Assembly (NCBI RefSeq): GCF_003323715.1
Contig: NZ_QOIN01000035.1
Location: forward strand, 124,001 to 188,000
Source: Streptomyces diacarni
GTDB taxonomy: Bacteria > Actinomycetota > Actinomycetes > Streptomycetales > Streptomycetaceae
Direction: 5' to 3'
DNA: 64,000 nucleotides
Shown: positions 1 through 8,122 of the stretch, piece after piece
How positions within the stretch are numbered: position 1 is the stretch's first letter
How the letters are laid out: every line of letters starts with the position of its first letter
The notes under the pieces: generated by a model
The model's database searches: none
Seen by the model: only the letters and a program-made list of their open reading frames with translations
Told to the model about the DNA's origin: nothing
Translations under genes and position numbers: made by a program

Positions 1-2
1 GT

Positions 3-764
3 CCTGTGACGGTCCGCACGTCCGCCTCCACCGTCAGTGTGGCGCCGAGTCCCCGTGCCGCCTCCGAGGGGGTGCGGGTCGTCGACGAGAAGGGCGAGCC
101 GGTCGAGTCCGCCCGCAACGGTACGAAGGTGTATTTCGAGTTGCCGAAGTCGGCCGATCCCGGGGCCGCGTCGCTGACCGCGCAGGCGGCGGCCAAGGTT
201 CCGGTGGGCAGGGTGCTGACCGGGGCCGGGGAGCGCGGGAGGAGCCAGGCGCAGATCCTGGCCGGTTCCAGCCAGGCGACGGTTTCGGCCACGGCTTCGG
301 TCAACTGGGCGGAGCGCGGCCCGGTGCCGGCCACCACGTCCCGGGAGAACTGCGCGGGGCACGGTGTGGACATCAATGTCGACAACAGCGGGGACGCGAC
401 CTTCCCGTTGCGGGTCGGCAAGGAGCGGGAGGAGATCGCCGGTGGCGAGCGCGGCACGGTGACGGTGCCCGTCGAGGAGGACCAGCCCTACCGCATCCCG
501 GTGCGGGGGCCGAACGGGTACGCGAAGACGTTCAGCGGTGTCCTCGACTGCACCACCTCCGCCGCGGTGGGCGGGGTGACCCGGCGAAGCGCCCCGGCGA
601 CGGCGGAGCGCCCGGCGACCGTCGGCGGTGGCGGCGCCGTCGTGGGCGAGGGCGACCTGGCCCGGACGGGCGGCGGCAACACCCGGCTGTTCACGGCGGT
701 GGCCATCGGTCTCCTCGCGGTCGGTTTCACCACCTTGCGGATCGTGCGCCGCGGCGGGAAGTGA
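3..764 (+). CDS. Thioester-type surface protein with LAXTG sortase signal, C-terminal part (5' end outside window)
   Basis: The frame is open to the left edge, so the N-terminus is missing; a GTG at 6 is probably internal. The visible 250 residues resemble the C-terminal half of Streptomyces Cys-Gln thioester (TQXA/TED) adhesin-like proteins. There is a beta-rich stretch with two cysteines flanking a domain (ENCAGHG … GVLDC), then a low-complexity linker. An LARTG motif follows 35 residues from the end, then a hydrophobic helix (LFTAVAIGLLAVGF) and a basic tail (RIVRRGGK). LAXTG is the motif recognised by class E sortases, so the protein is expected to be covalently anchored to peptidoglycan. 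No sortase gene is visible here. The thioester domain itself would lie upstream of the window, so that part of the family call is inference. Confidence 0.7.
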   Translation, partial: PVTVRTSASTVSVAPSPRAASEGVRVVDEKGEPVESARNGTKVYFELPKSADPGAASLTAQAAAKVPVGRVLTGAGERGRSQAQILAGSSQATVSATASVNWAERGPVPATTSRENCAGHGVDINVDNSGDATFPLRVGKEREEIAGGERGTVTVPVEEDQPYRIPVRGPNGYAKTFSGVLDCTTSAAVGGVTRRSAPATAERPATVGGGGAVVGEGDLARTGGGNTRLFTAVAIGLLAVGFTTLRIVRRGGK

Positions 765-1294
765 GCAGCGCTGCTCAGTCCCTGACGGGGCCCCGGGCCC
801 GCACACGCCGGCCCCGCCGCGGCCCCGCGCCTCCGGGGCGCCCCAGCCCCGGGCCCGCCGTGGCCCGCACCTCGCGTGTGGCCCGGACTCGGCCCACCGT
901 GGCCCGCACCTCGCGTGTGGCCCGGCCCCGGCCCCGGCCCACCGAGGCCCGCACCTCGCGTGTGGGCCGGACTCGGCCCACCGTGGCCCGCACCTCCCGG
1001 GCAGCCCCGGATCGGCGGCCCGCTCCGCACACTTCCGCCCGGATGGGCCCGGAAGGGCTCGGCCGTCGCCGTGTCGGGGCGGCGGCCGACGGCGGAAGCC
1101 CGGCCGGGTTCGGCGGGGGACTCGGAGCCCGTTTCCGGGGTGGGGGGCGGGTGCGGCAAGATGGGGTGCGTATGCCTGACGTGGTACGGCCGCGGCTCAC
1201 TCACCGGCGAGCGGCGCGGCGCGCTGCCGCATGATGAGACGACCCGCGCGGCCCGGCCGCGTACGACTACCTACAGAAGCTCGGACGGTTCCTC
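765..1294. other. 530-bp gap with tandem repeats, no supported gene
   Basis: The gap between the surface protein and ettA holds a 39-bp tandem repeat (860–1010) and very GC-rich sequence. Open frames here encode Arg/Pro/Ala-rich low-complexity peptides with no domain and no ribosome binding site. The ettA promoter must lie in the last 150 bp, but I cannot identify a convincing -35/-10 pair. Confidence 0.6.
860..1010. repeat. 39-bp tandem repeat, about 3.7 copies
   Basis: Units begin at 860, 899, 944 and 983, each opening with G(T/A)GGCCCGCACCTC. Units one and three are 39 bp, the second is expanded to 45 bp by an extra GGCCCC-type step, and the fourth is truncated near 1010. All complete unit lengths are multiples of three, but the encoded peptides in every frame are low complexity. 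Confidence 0.85.
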
Positions 1295-2959
1295 TTGGCT
1301 GAGTACATCTACACCCTGCGCAAGGCGCGCAAGGCGCACGGCGACAAGGTGATCCTCGACGACGTCACCTTGAGCTTCCTGCCCGGCGCCAAGATCGGTG
1401 TCGTGGGCCCCAACGGCGCGGGCAAGTCGACCGTGCTCAAGATCATGGCGGGGCTGGAGCAGCCCTCCAACGGTGACGCCATGCTCGCTCCCGGCTACAG
1501 CGTGGGCATCCTGTTGCAGGAGCCGCCGCTGGATGAGTCGAAGACGGTTCTGGAGAACGTGCAGGACGGTGTCGCGGAGACGAAGCAGCAGCTCGACCGG
1601 TTCAACGAGATCGCCGAGCAGATGGCGACCGAGTACACCGACGCGCTGATGGAGGAGATGGGCAAGCTCCAGGAGAAGCTGGACCACGCGAACGCCTGGG
1701 ACCTGGACGCGCAGCTGGAGCAGGCCATGGACGCGCTGGGCTGCCCGCCCGGTGACTGGCCGGTCGTCAACCTCTCCGGTGGTGAGAAGCGCCGGGTGGC
1801 GCTGTGCAAGCTGCTGCTGGAGCAGCCCGATCTGCTGCTGCTGGACGAGCCCACCAACCACCTGGACGCCGAGTCGGTGCAGTGGCTGGAGCAGCATCTG
1901 GCGAAGTACCCGGGTACCGTCATCGCGATCACCCACGACCGGTACTTCCTGGACAACGTGGCCGAGTGGATCATGGAGTTGGACCGTGGCCGTGCCGTCG
2001 GCTACGAGGGCAACTACTCCACTTACCTGGACAAGAAGCAGGCCCGCCTGAAGGTGGAGGGCCAGAAGGACGCCAAGCGGGCCAAGCGTCTCAAGGACGA
2101 GCTGGAGTGGGTCCGCTCGAACGCCAAGGGGCGGCAGGCGAAGTCGAAGGCGCGTCTGACGCGGTATGAGGAGATGGCGGCCGAGGCGGAGAAGACCCGG
2201 AAGCTGGACTTCGAGGAGATCCAGATTCCGCCGGGGCCGCGCCTGGGCAACGTCGTCGTCGAGGTGGACAAGCTGAACAAGGCGTTCGGTGACAAGGTCC
2301 TCATCGAGGACCTGTCGTTCACTCTTCCGCGTAACGGCATCGTCGGTGTGATCGGTCCGAACGGTGCGGGCAAGACGACGCTGTTCAAGATGATCCAGGG
2401 TCTGGAGGAGCCGGACTCGGGCTCCATCAAGGTCGGCGACACGGTCAAGATCTCCTACGTGGACCAGAGCCGCGCCAACATCAATCCGGACAAGACGCTG
2501 TGGGCGGTCGTCTCGGACGAGCTGGACTACATCAACGTCGGCCAGGTCGAGATGCCGTCGCGCGCGTACGTGTCGGCGTTCGGTTTCAAGGGCCCGGACC
2601 AGCAGAAGCCGGCGGGTGTGCTCTCCGGCGGTGAGCGCAACCGGCTGAACCTGGCGCTGACGCTCAAGCAGGGCGGCAACCTGCTGCTGCTCGACGAGCC
2701 GACGAACGACCTGGACGTGGAGACGCTCTCCTCGCTGGAGAACGCGCTGCTGGACTTCCCCGGCTGTGCGGTGGTCGTCTCCCACGACCGCTGGTTCCTG
2801 GACCGTGTGGCCACGCACATCCTCGCCTACGAGGGTGACAGCAAGTGGTTCTGGTTCGAGGGCAACTTCGAGGCGTACGAGAAGAACAAGGTCGAGCGGC
2901 TGGGTCCGGACGCGGCGCGTCCGCACCGGGCGACGCACAAGAAGCTGACACGGAGCTGA
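1295..2959 (+). CDS. ettA: Energy-dependent translational throttle protein EttA (ABC-F)
   Basis: This cytoplasmic ABC-F ATPase of 554 residues has no membrane domain. It binds the ribosomal E site and couples the ATP/ADP ratio to the first steps of elongation. Two nucleotide-binding domains are visible. The first has Walker A GPNGAGKST near residue 38, signature LSGGEKRR near 160 and Walker B LLLLDEPTNHLD near 185. The second has GPNGAGKTT near 353, LSGGERNR near 442 and LLLLDEPTNDLD near 464. The linker between them, rich in Lys and Arg, is the P-site tRNA interaction motif. The start is TTG followed by AEYIYTLRKARKAHGDK, the canonical EttA N-terminus; the Shine-Dalgarno is weak. A thioesterase gene begins 4 bp after the stop, so the two are probably co-transcribed. 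Confidence 0.97.
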   Translation: MAEYIYTLRKARKAHGDKVILDDVTLSFLPGAKIGVVGPNGAGKSTVLKIMAGLEQPSNGDAMLAPGYSVGILLQEPPLDESKTVLENVQDGVAETKQQLDRFNEIAEQMATEYTDALMEEMGKLQEKLDHANAWDLDAQLEQAMDALGCPPGDWPVVNLSGGEKRRVALCKLLLEQPDLLLLDEPTNHLDAESVQWLEQHLAKYPGTVIAITHDRYFLDNVAEWIMELDRGRAVGYEGNYSTYLDKKQARLKVEGQKDAKRAKRLKDELEWVRSNAKGRQAKSKARLTRYEEMAAEAEKTRKLDFEEIQIPPGPRLGNVVVEVDKLNKAFGDKVLIEDLSFTLPRNGIVGVIGPNGAGKTTLFKMIQGLEEPDSGSIKVGDTVKISYVDQSRANINPDKTLWAVVSDELDYINVGQVEMPSRAYVSAFGFKGPDQQKPAGVLSGGERNRLNLALTLKQGGNLLLLDEPTNDLDVETLSSLENALLDFPGCAVVVSHDRWFLDRVATHILAYEGDSKWFWFEGNFEAYEKNKVERLGPDAARPHRATHKKLTRS

Positions 2960-2963
2960 GCGC

Positions 2964-3389
2964 GTGCGGCACAGCTACGCGTGTCCGCTGCGCTGGTCGG
3001 ACATGGACGCCTTCGGGCACGTCAACAACACCGTCTACCTCCGGTATCTGGAGGAGGCCAGGATCGACTTCCTGGCCCTGGCGGCGCGGGTGGCGGACCC
3101 GGAGGCGTTCACCGGTGGCACGGTCGTGGCGCGGCACGAGATCGACTATCTGCGGCAGCTGGTGCACCGTGCCGACCCGGTGACGGTGGAGCTGTGGGTG
3201 GTCAAGCTGACGGCCGCCTCGGTGACGTTCGCGTACGAGATCAAGGACGCGACCGGTGGCGGCGGCCCGTATGTGCGGGCCAGGACGGTCGTGGCGCCGT
3301 ACAACATCAAGGAGGGGTATCCGCGGCGGCTGTCGCCGGCCGAGCGGTCCTTCCTGGAGGGCTACTTCGATGACAGCCACAGGGGCTGA
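2964..3389 (+). CDS. Acyl-CoA thioesterase, hotdog (4HBT/YbgC) family
   Basis: A 141-residue single hotdog-fold protein of the usual length for the 4HBT family, which hydrolyses acyl-CoA thioesters in the cytoplasm. The diagnostic motif near the N-terminus reads WSDMDAFGHVNNTVYLRY; Asp15 is the residue aligned with the catalytic aspartate of YbgC-type enzymes. The start is GTG at 2964, only 4 bp after ettA. Its stop is overlapped by the next gene (ATG at 3370), so ettA, this gene and the next look like one transcript. The substrate cannot be read from sequence. Confidence 0.9.
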   Translation: MRHSYACPLRWSDMDAFGHVNNTVYLRYLEEARIDFLALAARVADPEAFTGGTVVARHEIDYLRQLVHRADPVTVELWVVKLTAASVTFAYEIKDATGGGGPYVRARTVVAPYNIKEGYPRRLSPAERSFLEGYFDDSHRG

Positions 3390-4050
3390 CCGGCTGGTTT
3401 TCGCCGATCCCGGGGAGGCGGCGGGGCTCGCCGCCTTCCTGGAGCGGCTGGTGCGCTGGGAGAAGACCGCCGCCGTGCGCGTCCAGGCGGGCGGTGGCGT
3501 GGCCGGGGTGTTCGCCAAGCCGGCCCGTTTCGAGGTGCTGGCGGTGCGCACGGGACGGCTCTTGGAGCCCGTCGACCTCGATGTGACGGTGGCGGCCGGC
3601 GCGCTGCTCGAACTGGTCGAGGAGGAGCGCGAGTCCGTCGGCGTTCCGCAGGCCGTCACCGGTCCTTCGTGGGCGGGGGTGCTGCCGCCGCGTGGCGGGT
3701 GGCACGAGTTCGCGCGGGTGCCGGTCGACGCTGTCGGTTCGGTGGCGGCGGCGGCCGTGGGCGAGTTCCGGGAGCGTGCGGAGAAGTTGCCGGCGCAGCG
3801 GCGCGGCCGGGAGGCGCTGGACGCGCTCGCCGAGGAGATCTGGTCCCGCCCGCTGGGGCGCACTCAGCTGCCGTTGCGCGCCGCGCACGCCGCGCACGCG
3901 CTGGGCTTTCTGCGGGGCACCGATCCGGTGACGTTGCTGGAGGCCGGCGCGTGGCTGCGGCTGCGGACGCTCTACGGCTCCGTCGCGGTACGGCGCAGGG
4001 GCGGTGCGGGGGCCGGTGCGGGCGCCGGTTTGAGCGTCACCCCGGTGTGA
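3370..4050 (+). CDS. Conserved hypothetical protein downstream of the thioesterase
   Basis: A soluble protein of 226 residues that I do not recognise as a named family. I chose ATG at 3370, inside the 3' end of the thioesterase gene (20-bp overlap), because the residues encoded further upstream are an Arg-rich shadow of that gene. The protein has an N-terminal alpha/beta-looking half, a conserved-looking ENTRY around residues 90–115 with several Trp and Gly (PSWAGVLPPRGGWHEFARVP), a helical Ala/Arg-rich C-terminal half, and a Gly-Ala tail. No signal peptide, membrane helix or catalytic motif is apparent. Position and overlap imply translational coupling with the thioesterase; function unknown. 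Confidence 0.8.
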   Translation: MTATGADRLVFADPGEAAGLAAFLERLVRWEKTAAVRVQAGGGVAGVFAKPARFEVLAVRTGRLLEPVDLDVTVAAGALLELVEEERESVGVPQAVTGPSWAGVLPPRGGWHEFARVPVDAVGSVAAAAVGEFRERAEKLPAQRRGREALDALAEEIWSRPLGRTQLPLRAAHAAHALGFLRGTDPVTLLEAGAWLRLRTLYGSVAVRRRGGAGAGAGAGLSVTPV

Positions 4051-4070
4051 GCCGGTGAGCCAGTGAGTCC

Positions 4071-4089
4071 ACCCGGCGCTCAGCCGGGT
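4071..4089. terminator. Short hairpin between convergent genes
   Basis: ACCCGGC and GCCGGGT form a 7-bp stem with a 5-nt loop exactly where the plus-strand operon (ending 4050) meets the minus-strand ABC operon (ending 4080). It could serve both directions; there is no T tract. Confidence 0.45.
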
Positions 4090-5228
4090 TCCTCCTCCTG
4101 GCGGTCGGCCGTGTCCTTCCCCCCGGCACCGCTCCCACCCCCCTCCGACCCGGCCCCGGGCTCCGTCCCGGCCGCGGGTGCCTGGGTCTCCTCCGGCCGG
4201 GTGCGCTCGCCCGGGCGGACCTGTATGTGGTCAGGGCGCAGTTCCAGCAGTACGCGGTCGCGGATGGCGAGCGGCGTGGTGAACTCGGGTGGCAGTTGGA
4301 GGCGGCCCGAGCGGTCGATGGTCGTGTACTCGCGCCCGGCTCCGGCCGCGCCGCCCTCCTCGTCGGGGGCGACGGTGCGCAGCGTCTCGGTGCTGGTGCG
4401 CCCGTCCCGGATGGAGACGGTGCGGTTGACCTGCGCGGACACTGCCGAGTCGTGGGTGACGACCAGGATGGTGGTGCCCAGTTCGCTGTTGGCGCGGCGC
4501 AGCGCGGCGAAGACCTCGGTGGCCGTGGCGGTGTCGAGTTCGCCGGTGGGTTCGTCGGCGAGGACGACGGACGGGTCGTTGGCGAGCGCCACGGCGATGG
4601 CCACCCGCTGCTGTTGGCCGCCCGAGAGCTGTGCGGGGCGCTGCCCGGCGTGGTCGGCCACGCCGAGCAGGTCGAGGAGTTCGAGGGCCCGCCCGGCCCG
4701 CGCCCTGCCCCGGCGCGGGCCGCCTGCGCCGGGGCGTCCGCCGCCTGCGCTCAGTGTCATGGGCAGTGCCACGTTCTGTGCGGCCGTCAGGTAGGGCAGC
4801 AGGTTGCGTGCGGTGCGTTGCCAGATGAAGCCGACGACCTTGCGGCGGTAGTGCAGCCGGGTGCGCGCGTCCATGGCCGGCAGGTCGTGTCCGGCGACGC
4901 TCGCGCTGCCCGCCGAGGGGGTGTCGAGTCCCGCGAGGATGTTCAGCAGCGTCGACTTGCCGCTGCCGGACGCTCCGACGAGGGCGGTGAGTTCGCCTTT
5001 GTGTACGAGGAGGTCGAGGCCCTGGAGGGCTTGGACTTCGACGCCGTCGCCGCTGAAGATGCGCACCAGGCGGTCGCAGGCGATCAGCGCGTCGGCGCCG
5101 TAGGCGTGTTCCTGCCGTCCGGCGGTGGCGCGCCGTTCCAGGTCGCCGAGTGTGGTGGTCCGCTCCCCGCCGTCTGCCGGTGCGGATGCGGGGGTACCGG
5201 GCCGGGGCTGCCGGGGCTGGGGTGTCAT
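4080..5228 (-). CDS. ABC transporter ATPase (MacB/LolD type) with AbrB-like C-terminal tail
   Basis: An ATPase of 382 residues, probably powering the two FtsX-like permeases encoded upstream in the same operon. Walker A GASGSGKST lies at residues 85–93, the signature LSGGQQQRVAIA near 216 and Walker B VVLADEPTGELD near 235. The usual domain ends near residue 270. The tail then contains a segment reading TIDRSGRLQLPPEF … IRDRVLLELRPDHIQVRP, which has the pattern of an AbrB/SpoVT swapped-hairpin domain. The N-terminal 45 residues are a Pro/Ala-rich extension. The gene overlaps the permease gene by 4 bp (ATGA), a sign of translational coupling. Family members move lipoproteins, peptides or drugs; the substrate here is unknown. 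Confidence 0.92.
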   Translation of the reverse strand: MTPQPRQPRPGTPASAPADGGERTTTLGDLERRATAGRQEHAYGADALIACDRLVRIFSGDGVEVQALQGLDLLVHKGELTALVGASGSGKSTLLNILAGLDTPSAGSASVAGHDLPAMDARTRLHYRRKVVGFIWQRTARNLLPYLTAAQNVALPMTLSAGGGRPGAGGPRRGRARAGRALELLDLLGVADHAGQRPAQLSGGQQQRVAIAVALANDPSVVLADEPTGELDTATATEVFAALRRANSELGTTILVVTHDSAVSAQVNRTVSIRDGRTSTETLRTVAPDEEGGAAGAGREYTTIDRSGRLQLPPEFTTPLAIRDRVLLELRPDHIQVRPGERTRPEETQAPAAGTEPGAGSEGGGSGAGGKDTADRQEEEPG

Positions 5229-8119
5229 GCGGGCTCCTGGTTCTCCGTGCGCAGGTCCGCCGCGCCGCCGCCGCGCCGGGCCTGTGCCAGCAGTCCGAGC
5301 GTGGCCAGGGCCAGCAGCGCCAGCGGGGGCGCGAGCAGGGGTGGGGCGTCGGCGGTCAGTCCCACGGGCAGGGTGTCGGGTGTGCCCGCCAGGGCGCTCA
5401 GGTCGATGCCGGGCCCCAGCAGCGGCACCGTGGCCAGCCCGGTGGCGGCTCCTGCCGCGGCGGTCAGTACGTACAGCGGCAGGCTCTCCAGCAGCAGGAC
5501 GCCCCGGCCTTGGCGGCGGGCCAGTCCCATGGTGCGCAGCCGGGCGAGGAGTGCCCGGCGGCCGGGCGCGGTCTGTGCCAGTGACAGCCCGACGGCCAGG
5601 GCGCTGTAGCCGGCGGCGGCCAGCACGGCGAGGGTGTAGAGGTGTTCGGCGCCGGACTGGAGCACGGTGTCGGCGTACTCGGCGCGTTCCTCGGCGCGCA
5701 GGGAGACCAGGGGGCCGGTGTCCGTGTCGGGGAAGGCCGCGGCAGCCAGTCGGCGCAGCGTGCGGGCGTGGGGGGCCTGGCCGCCCGCCAGCAGCGTGTT
5801 GGGGGCGAGGAGTGCGGTGCCGCGCGCGTCGGGGCGGGCGCGGGCGACGGTCTCGCGGGAGAGGACGACGAAGTCGCCCTGTTGGGCGGCGGGTGTGGCT
5901 TCGCGGATCACGGCGGGCCGCACGGGCAGTTGCAGTCCGGGCAGTACGAGGTCGGTGTACTCGGCGCCGTTGCCGAGTTTCCGGGCGAGGCCGGGGGACA
6001 TCAGCGCGGGGAGGGGGTCGGTGGAGGCTTCGGAGGTTTCGGGTACCAGGGCGTCGGCGGAGAAGGAGGGCAGGCCGTCGTGTCCGGTGAGGCGGGCGTA
6101 GGCGGGTGCGTCGACCAGGGCGACGGTCACCGCGTCGGCGACGCCGGTCAGTTCGCCGTCGTCGTGTGCACGGTAGGCGGTCACGGTGTCCACCCCTGGT
6201 GCGTGGCGGACTTTTTCCGTCATCCCTTCGGGCAGGTTTTCCGCGCCGGGTGCCTCGATGCGGGCGTCCGCTCCGACGGCGCGCAGGGCGGCGGTGTCCC
6301 TGCCGTGTGCGATGCCCGTGAGGACGGTGCCGCCGAACGAGGCCACGGTGAGCGCGACGAGCAGGGCGAGCAGCGCGGGCCCCGACACGGCGGAAGAGGG
6401 TGCGCGGCCCGCGCGGGCCACGCCGAGGAACGCGACGGGGCCCGCGCTGCGTGCGGTGAGCCGTTCCAACAGCCGCAGTGGCAGCGGGTAGCAGCGCAGC
6501 AGGAGCAGCGCGGCCGCCAGTGCGACCAGGACGGGGGCGAGCGCCAGCAGCAGGTCCGTGTCGCCCGCTGTGCCGGCGGCGTCCGCGCCGCCGGTCGCGG
6601 CCGTCTCCTGCGCGCTGTTCCGGCCGCCGGTGCCGCGCTGCCGCAGTGCGACGACGGCGGCGACGGCGAGCACGAACGTGCTGGCCTCCACCACCGTGCG
6701 GCGCCGCGAGGGGCGTCGCCGGGTCAGGTCGCCGCGGGGCGGGGCGGACCGGACGCGGCGGTGCGCCAGCGCCGCGCGCACCGGCAGGGCCAGCGCCGCC
6801 AGGGCGGTGACGGCCGCTGCCGCGGTCAGTGCGGCCGTGCTGCGGGTGCCGTCGGTGGCCGCGAGCGCGAGGCCGGTGCCCAGCGCTCCCGCCGGCACCG
6901 CCACGGTGGCGCTCTCGGCCAGCAGCCTGCCCGCCAGGCCGGCCAGTGAGGCGCCGCGGGCACGCAGCAGCGCCAGTTCGTCCGCGCGCCGTTCGGCGGT
7001 CAGCAGCGCGGCCAGGAGCAGCACCATCAGCGCTGTGGTGGCCAGCCCGAGCGCGGCGATCAGCAGGAGTGGGGCGACCGCGGAGTTCTCCCGCTGGAAG
7101 GCGGCGAGGGTTTCGGTCAGCCCTGTCTCGAAGGTCAGTTCGCCGACGCCGGCGCTCTCGCGCAGGCGTGCCGCGTCGGCGCCGGAGGCGAGCCGGGTGA
7201 GGTCCTGCGCGGCTTGCCGTGCCTGGTGCCCGGCGAGCGCGTCGGTGTCGAGAGGGTGGTGGAAGTACAGTTCGGCGCCGTCGCGCAGGGACAGCAGCGC
7301 GGGCGCCGCCTTCGGGTGGATGAACGCGGTGAAGTGCCAGTAGCGCTTCGGTGTTCCGCCCCCGCCGGCGGGCGGGATCGACAGCAGGGAAGGGCGCGCC
7401 AGGCTCTGTTCGGCATTCCAGAAGGGGCTGTGGGCGACCTGCTCCCGGGAGCCGTGCGGTGCCAGTACGCCCGTGATGCGGACGGTGACATCGCTTCCGC
7501 CGGTGCCCGTACGGTCGGGCAGGTGGAAGGTGTCGCCCGGGGCGAGGTGCATCCGGCGGGCGGTCGCCTCGGTGACCGCCGCCTGCACGAGGTGTCCCTC
7601 CCGCGCCCGTTCCGGGCCCGGCATCCGGCCCCTGGTGAGGGTCGCGTGCCGGGCCAGACCCGCCTGCGCGGTCAGCGTGGCCTTGGGGGCGACGTCCGGG
7701 GAGGGGCGGGGCAGCGCCGGATCGTCGGTGTCCGCGGGGCTGGTGTTGTGCACTCCGTACGCCGCCTGCCCGGCCGCCAGGCGCAGGGGGGCGTGGACGG
7801 CGCGGCGGAGGGCCGTGTCAGCCCGGTCCACCGCCGCGGGCGCGACGCGTGCGCGCAGCTCGGCGGGGCTGCCCGCGTCGGGCGCCGCGGAGGCCGTGGC
7901 CCGGAGCGCGCGGTCGGCGGGGCGGGCCCGTTCGTAGGCGGCGCGCAGCGCGTCGTCGGCTGAGGCGTCGACGGCCCGCGGCAGCGCGGCCGCCACGAAC
8001 GCCGTCGCCAGCACCAGCACGGCGAACGCCAGCGCCGCACCGGGCGCCGCTCGCAGCCGCGCCCGCAGCCACCCGCCGCGGGGCGCGGCCTGTCCGTCGG
8101 GGCGCGCGAGGTCCGGCAC
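5225..8119 (-). CDS. FtsX-like ABC transporter permease
   Basis: A large membrane protein of 964 residues. An N-terminal membrane helix (ALAFAVLVLATAFVAAALP) is followed by a long extracytoplasmic domain, a first group of membrane helices (LLLIAALGLATTALMVLLLAALL and following), a second large external domain and a C-terminal helix group. This duplicated FtsX/MacB layout is typical of Streptomyces 900–1200 residue permeases encoded beside a LolD-type ATPase. It lies 3 bp downstream of another, larger permease gene and overlaps the ATPase gene by 4 bp. The three genes therefore form one operon read from 11677 to 4080, probably encoding a heterodimeric transporter or mechanotransmission complex. 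The substrate is not evident. Confidence 0.9.
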   Translation of the reverse strand: MPDLARPDGQAAPRGGWLRARLRAAPGAALAFAVLVLATAFVAAALPRAVDASADDALRAAYERARPADRALRATASAAPDAGSPAELRARVAPAAVDRADTALRRAVHAPLRLAAGQAAYGVHNTSPADTDDPALPRPSPDVAPKATLTAQAGLARHATLTRGRMPGPERAREGHLVQAAVTEATARRMHLAPGDTFHLPDRTGTGGSDVTVRITGVLAPHGSREQVAHSPFWNAEQSLARPSLLSIPPAGGGGTPKRYWHFTAFIHPKAAPALLSLRDGAELYFHHPLDTDALAGHQARQAAQDLTRLASGADAARLRESAGVGELTFETGLTETLAAFQRENSAVAPLLLIAALGLATTALMVLLLAALLTAERRADELALLRARGASLAGLAGRLLAESATVAVPAGALGTGLALAATDGTRSTAALTAAAAVTALAALALPVRAALAHRRVRSAPPRGDLTRRRPSRRRTVVEASTFVLAVAAVVALRQRGTGGRNSAQETAATGGADAAGTAGDTDLLLALAPVLVALAAALLLLRCYPLPLRLLERLTARSAGPVAFLGVARAGRAPSSAVSGPALLALLVALTVASFGGTVLTGIAHGRDTAALRAVGADARIEAPGAENLPEGMTEKVRHAPGVDTVTAYRAHDDGELTGVADAVTVALVDAPAYARLTGHDGLPSFSADALVPETSEASTDPLPALMSPGLARKLGNGAEYTDLVLPGLQLPVRPAVIREATPAAQQGDFVVLSRETVARARPDARGTALLAPNTLLAGGQAPHARTLRRLAAAAFPDTDTGPLVSLRAEERAEYADTVLQSGAEHLYTLAVLAAAGYSALAVGLSLAQTAPGRRALLARLRTMGLARRQGRGVLLLESLPLYVLTAAAGAATGLATVPLLGPGIDLSALAGTPDTLPVGLTADAPPLLAPPLALLALATLGLLAQARRGGGAADLRTENQEPA

Positions 8120-8122
8120 CGG

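Noticed and set aside
860..1010. CRISPR array
   Set aside because: Units are directly tandem with no spacers and no cas genes.
761..1234. Open frame overlapping the end of the surface protein gene and spanning the 39-bp repeats
   Set aside because: Arg/Pro-rich low complexity, no ribosome site or domain, and equivalent frames exist on both strands.
1271..2938. Long open frame on the minus strand opposite ettA
   Set aside because: Leu/Arg-rich shadow of a gene with all EttA motifs.
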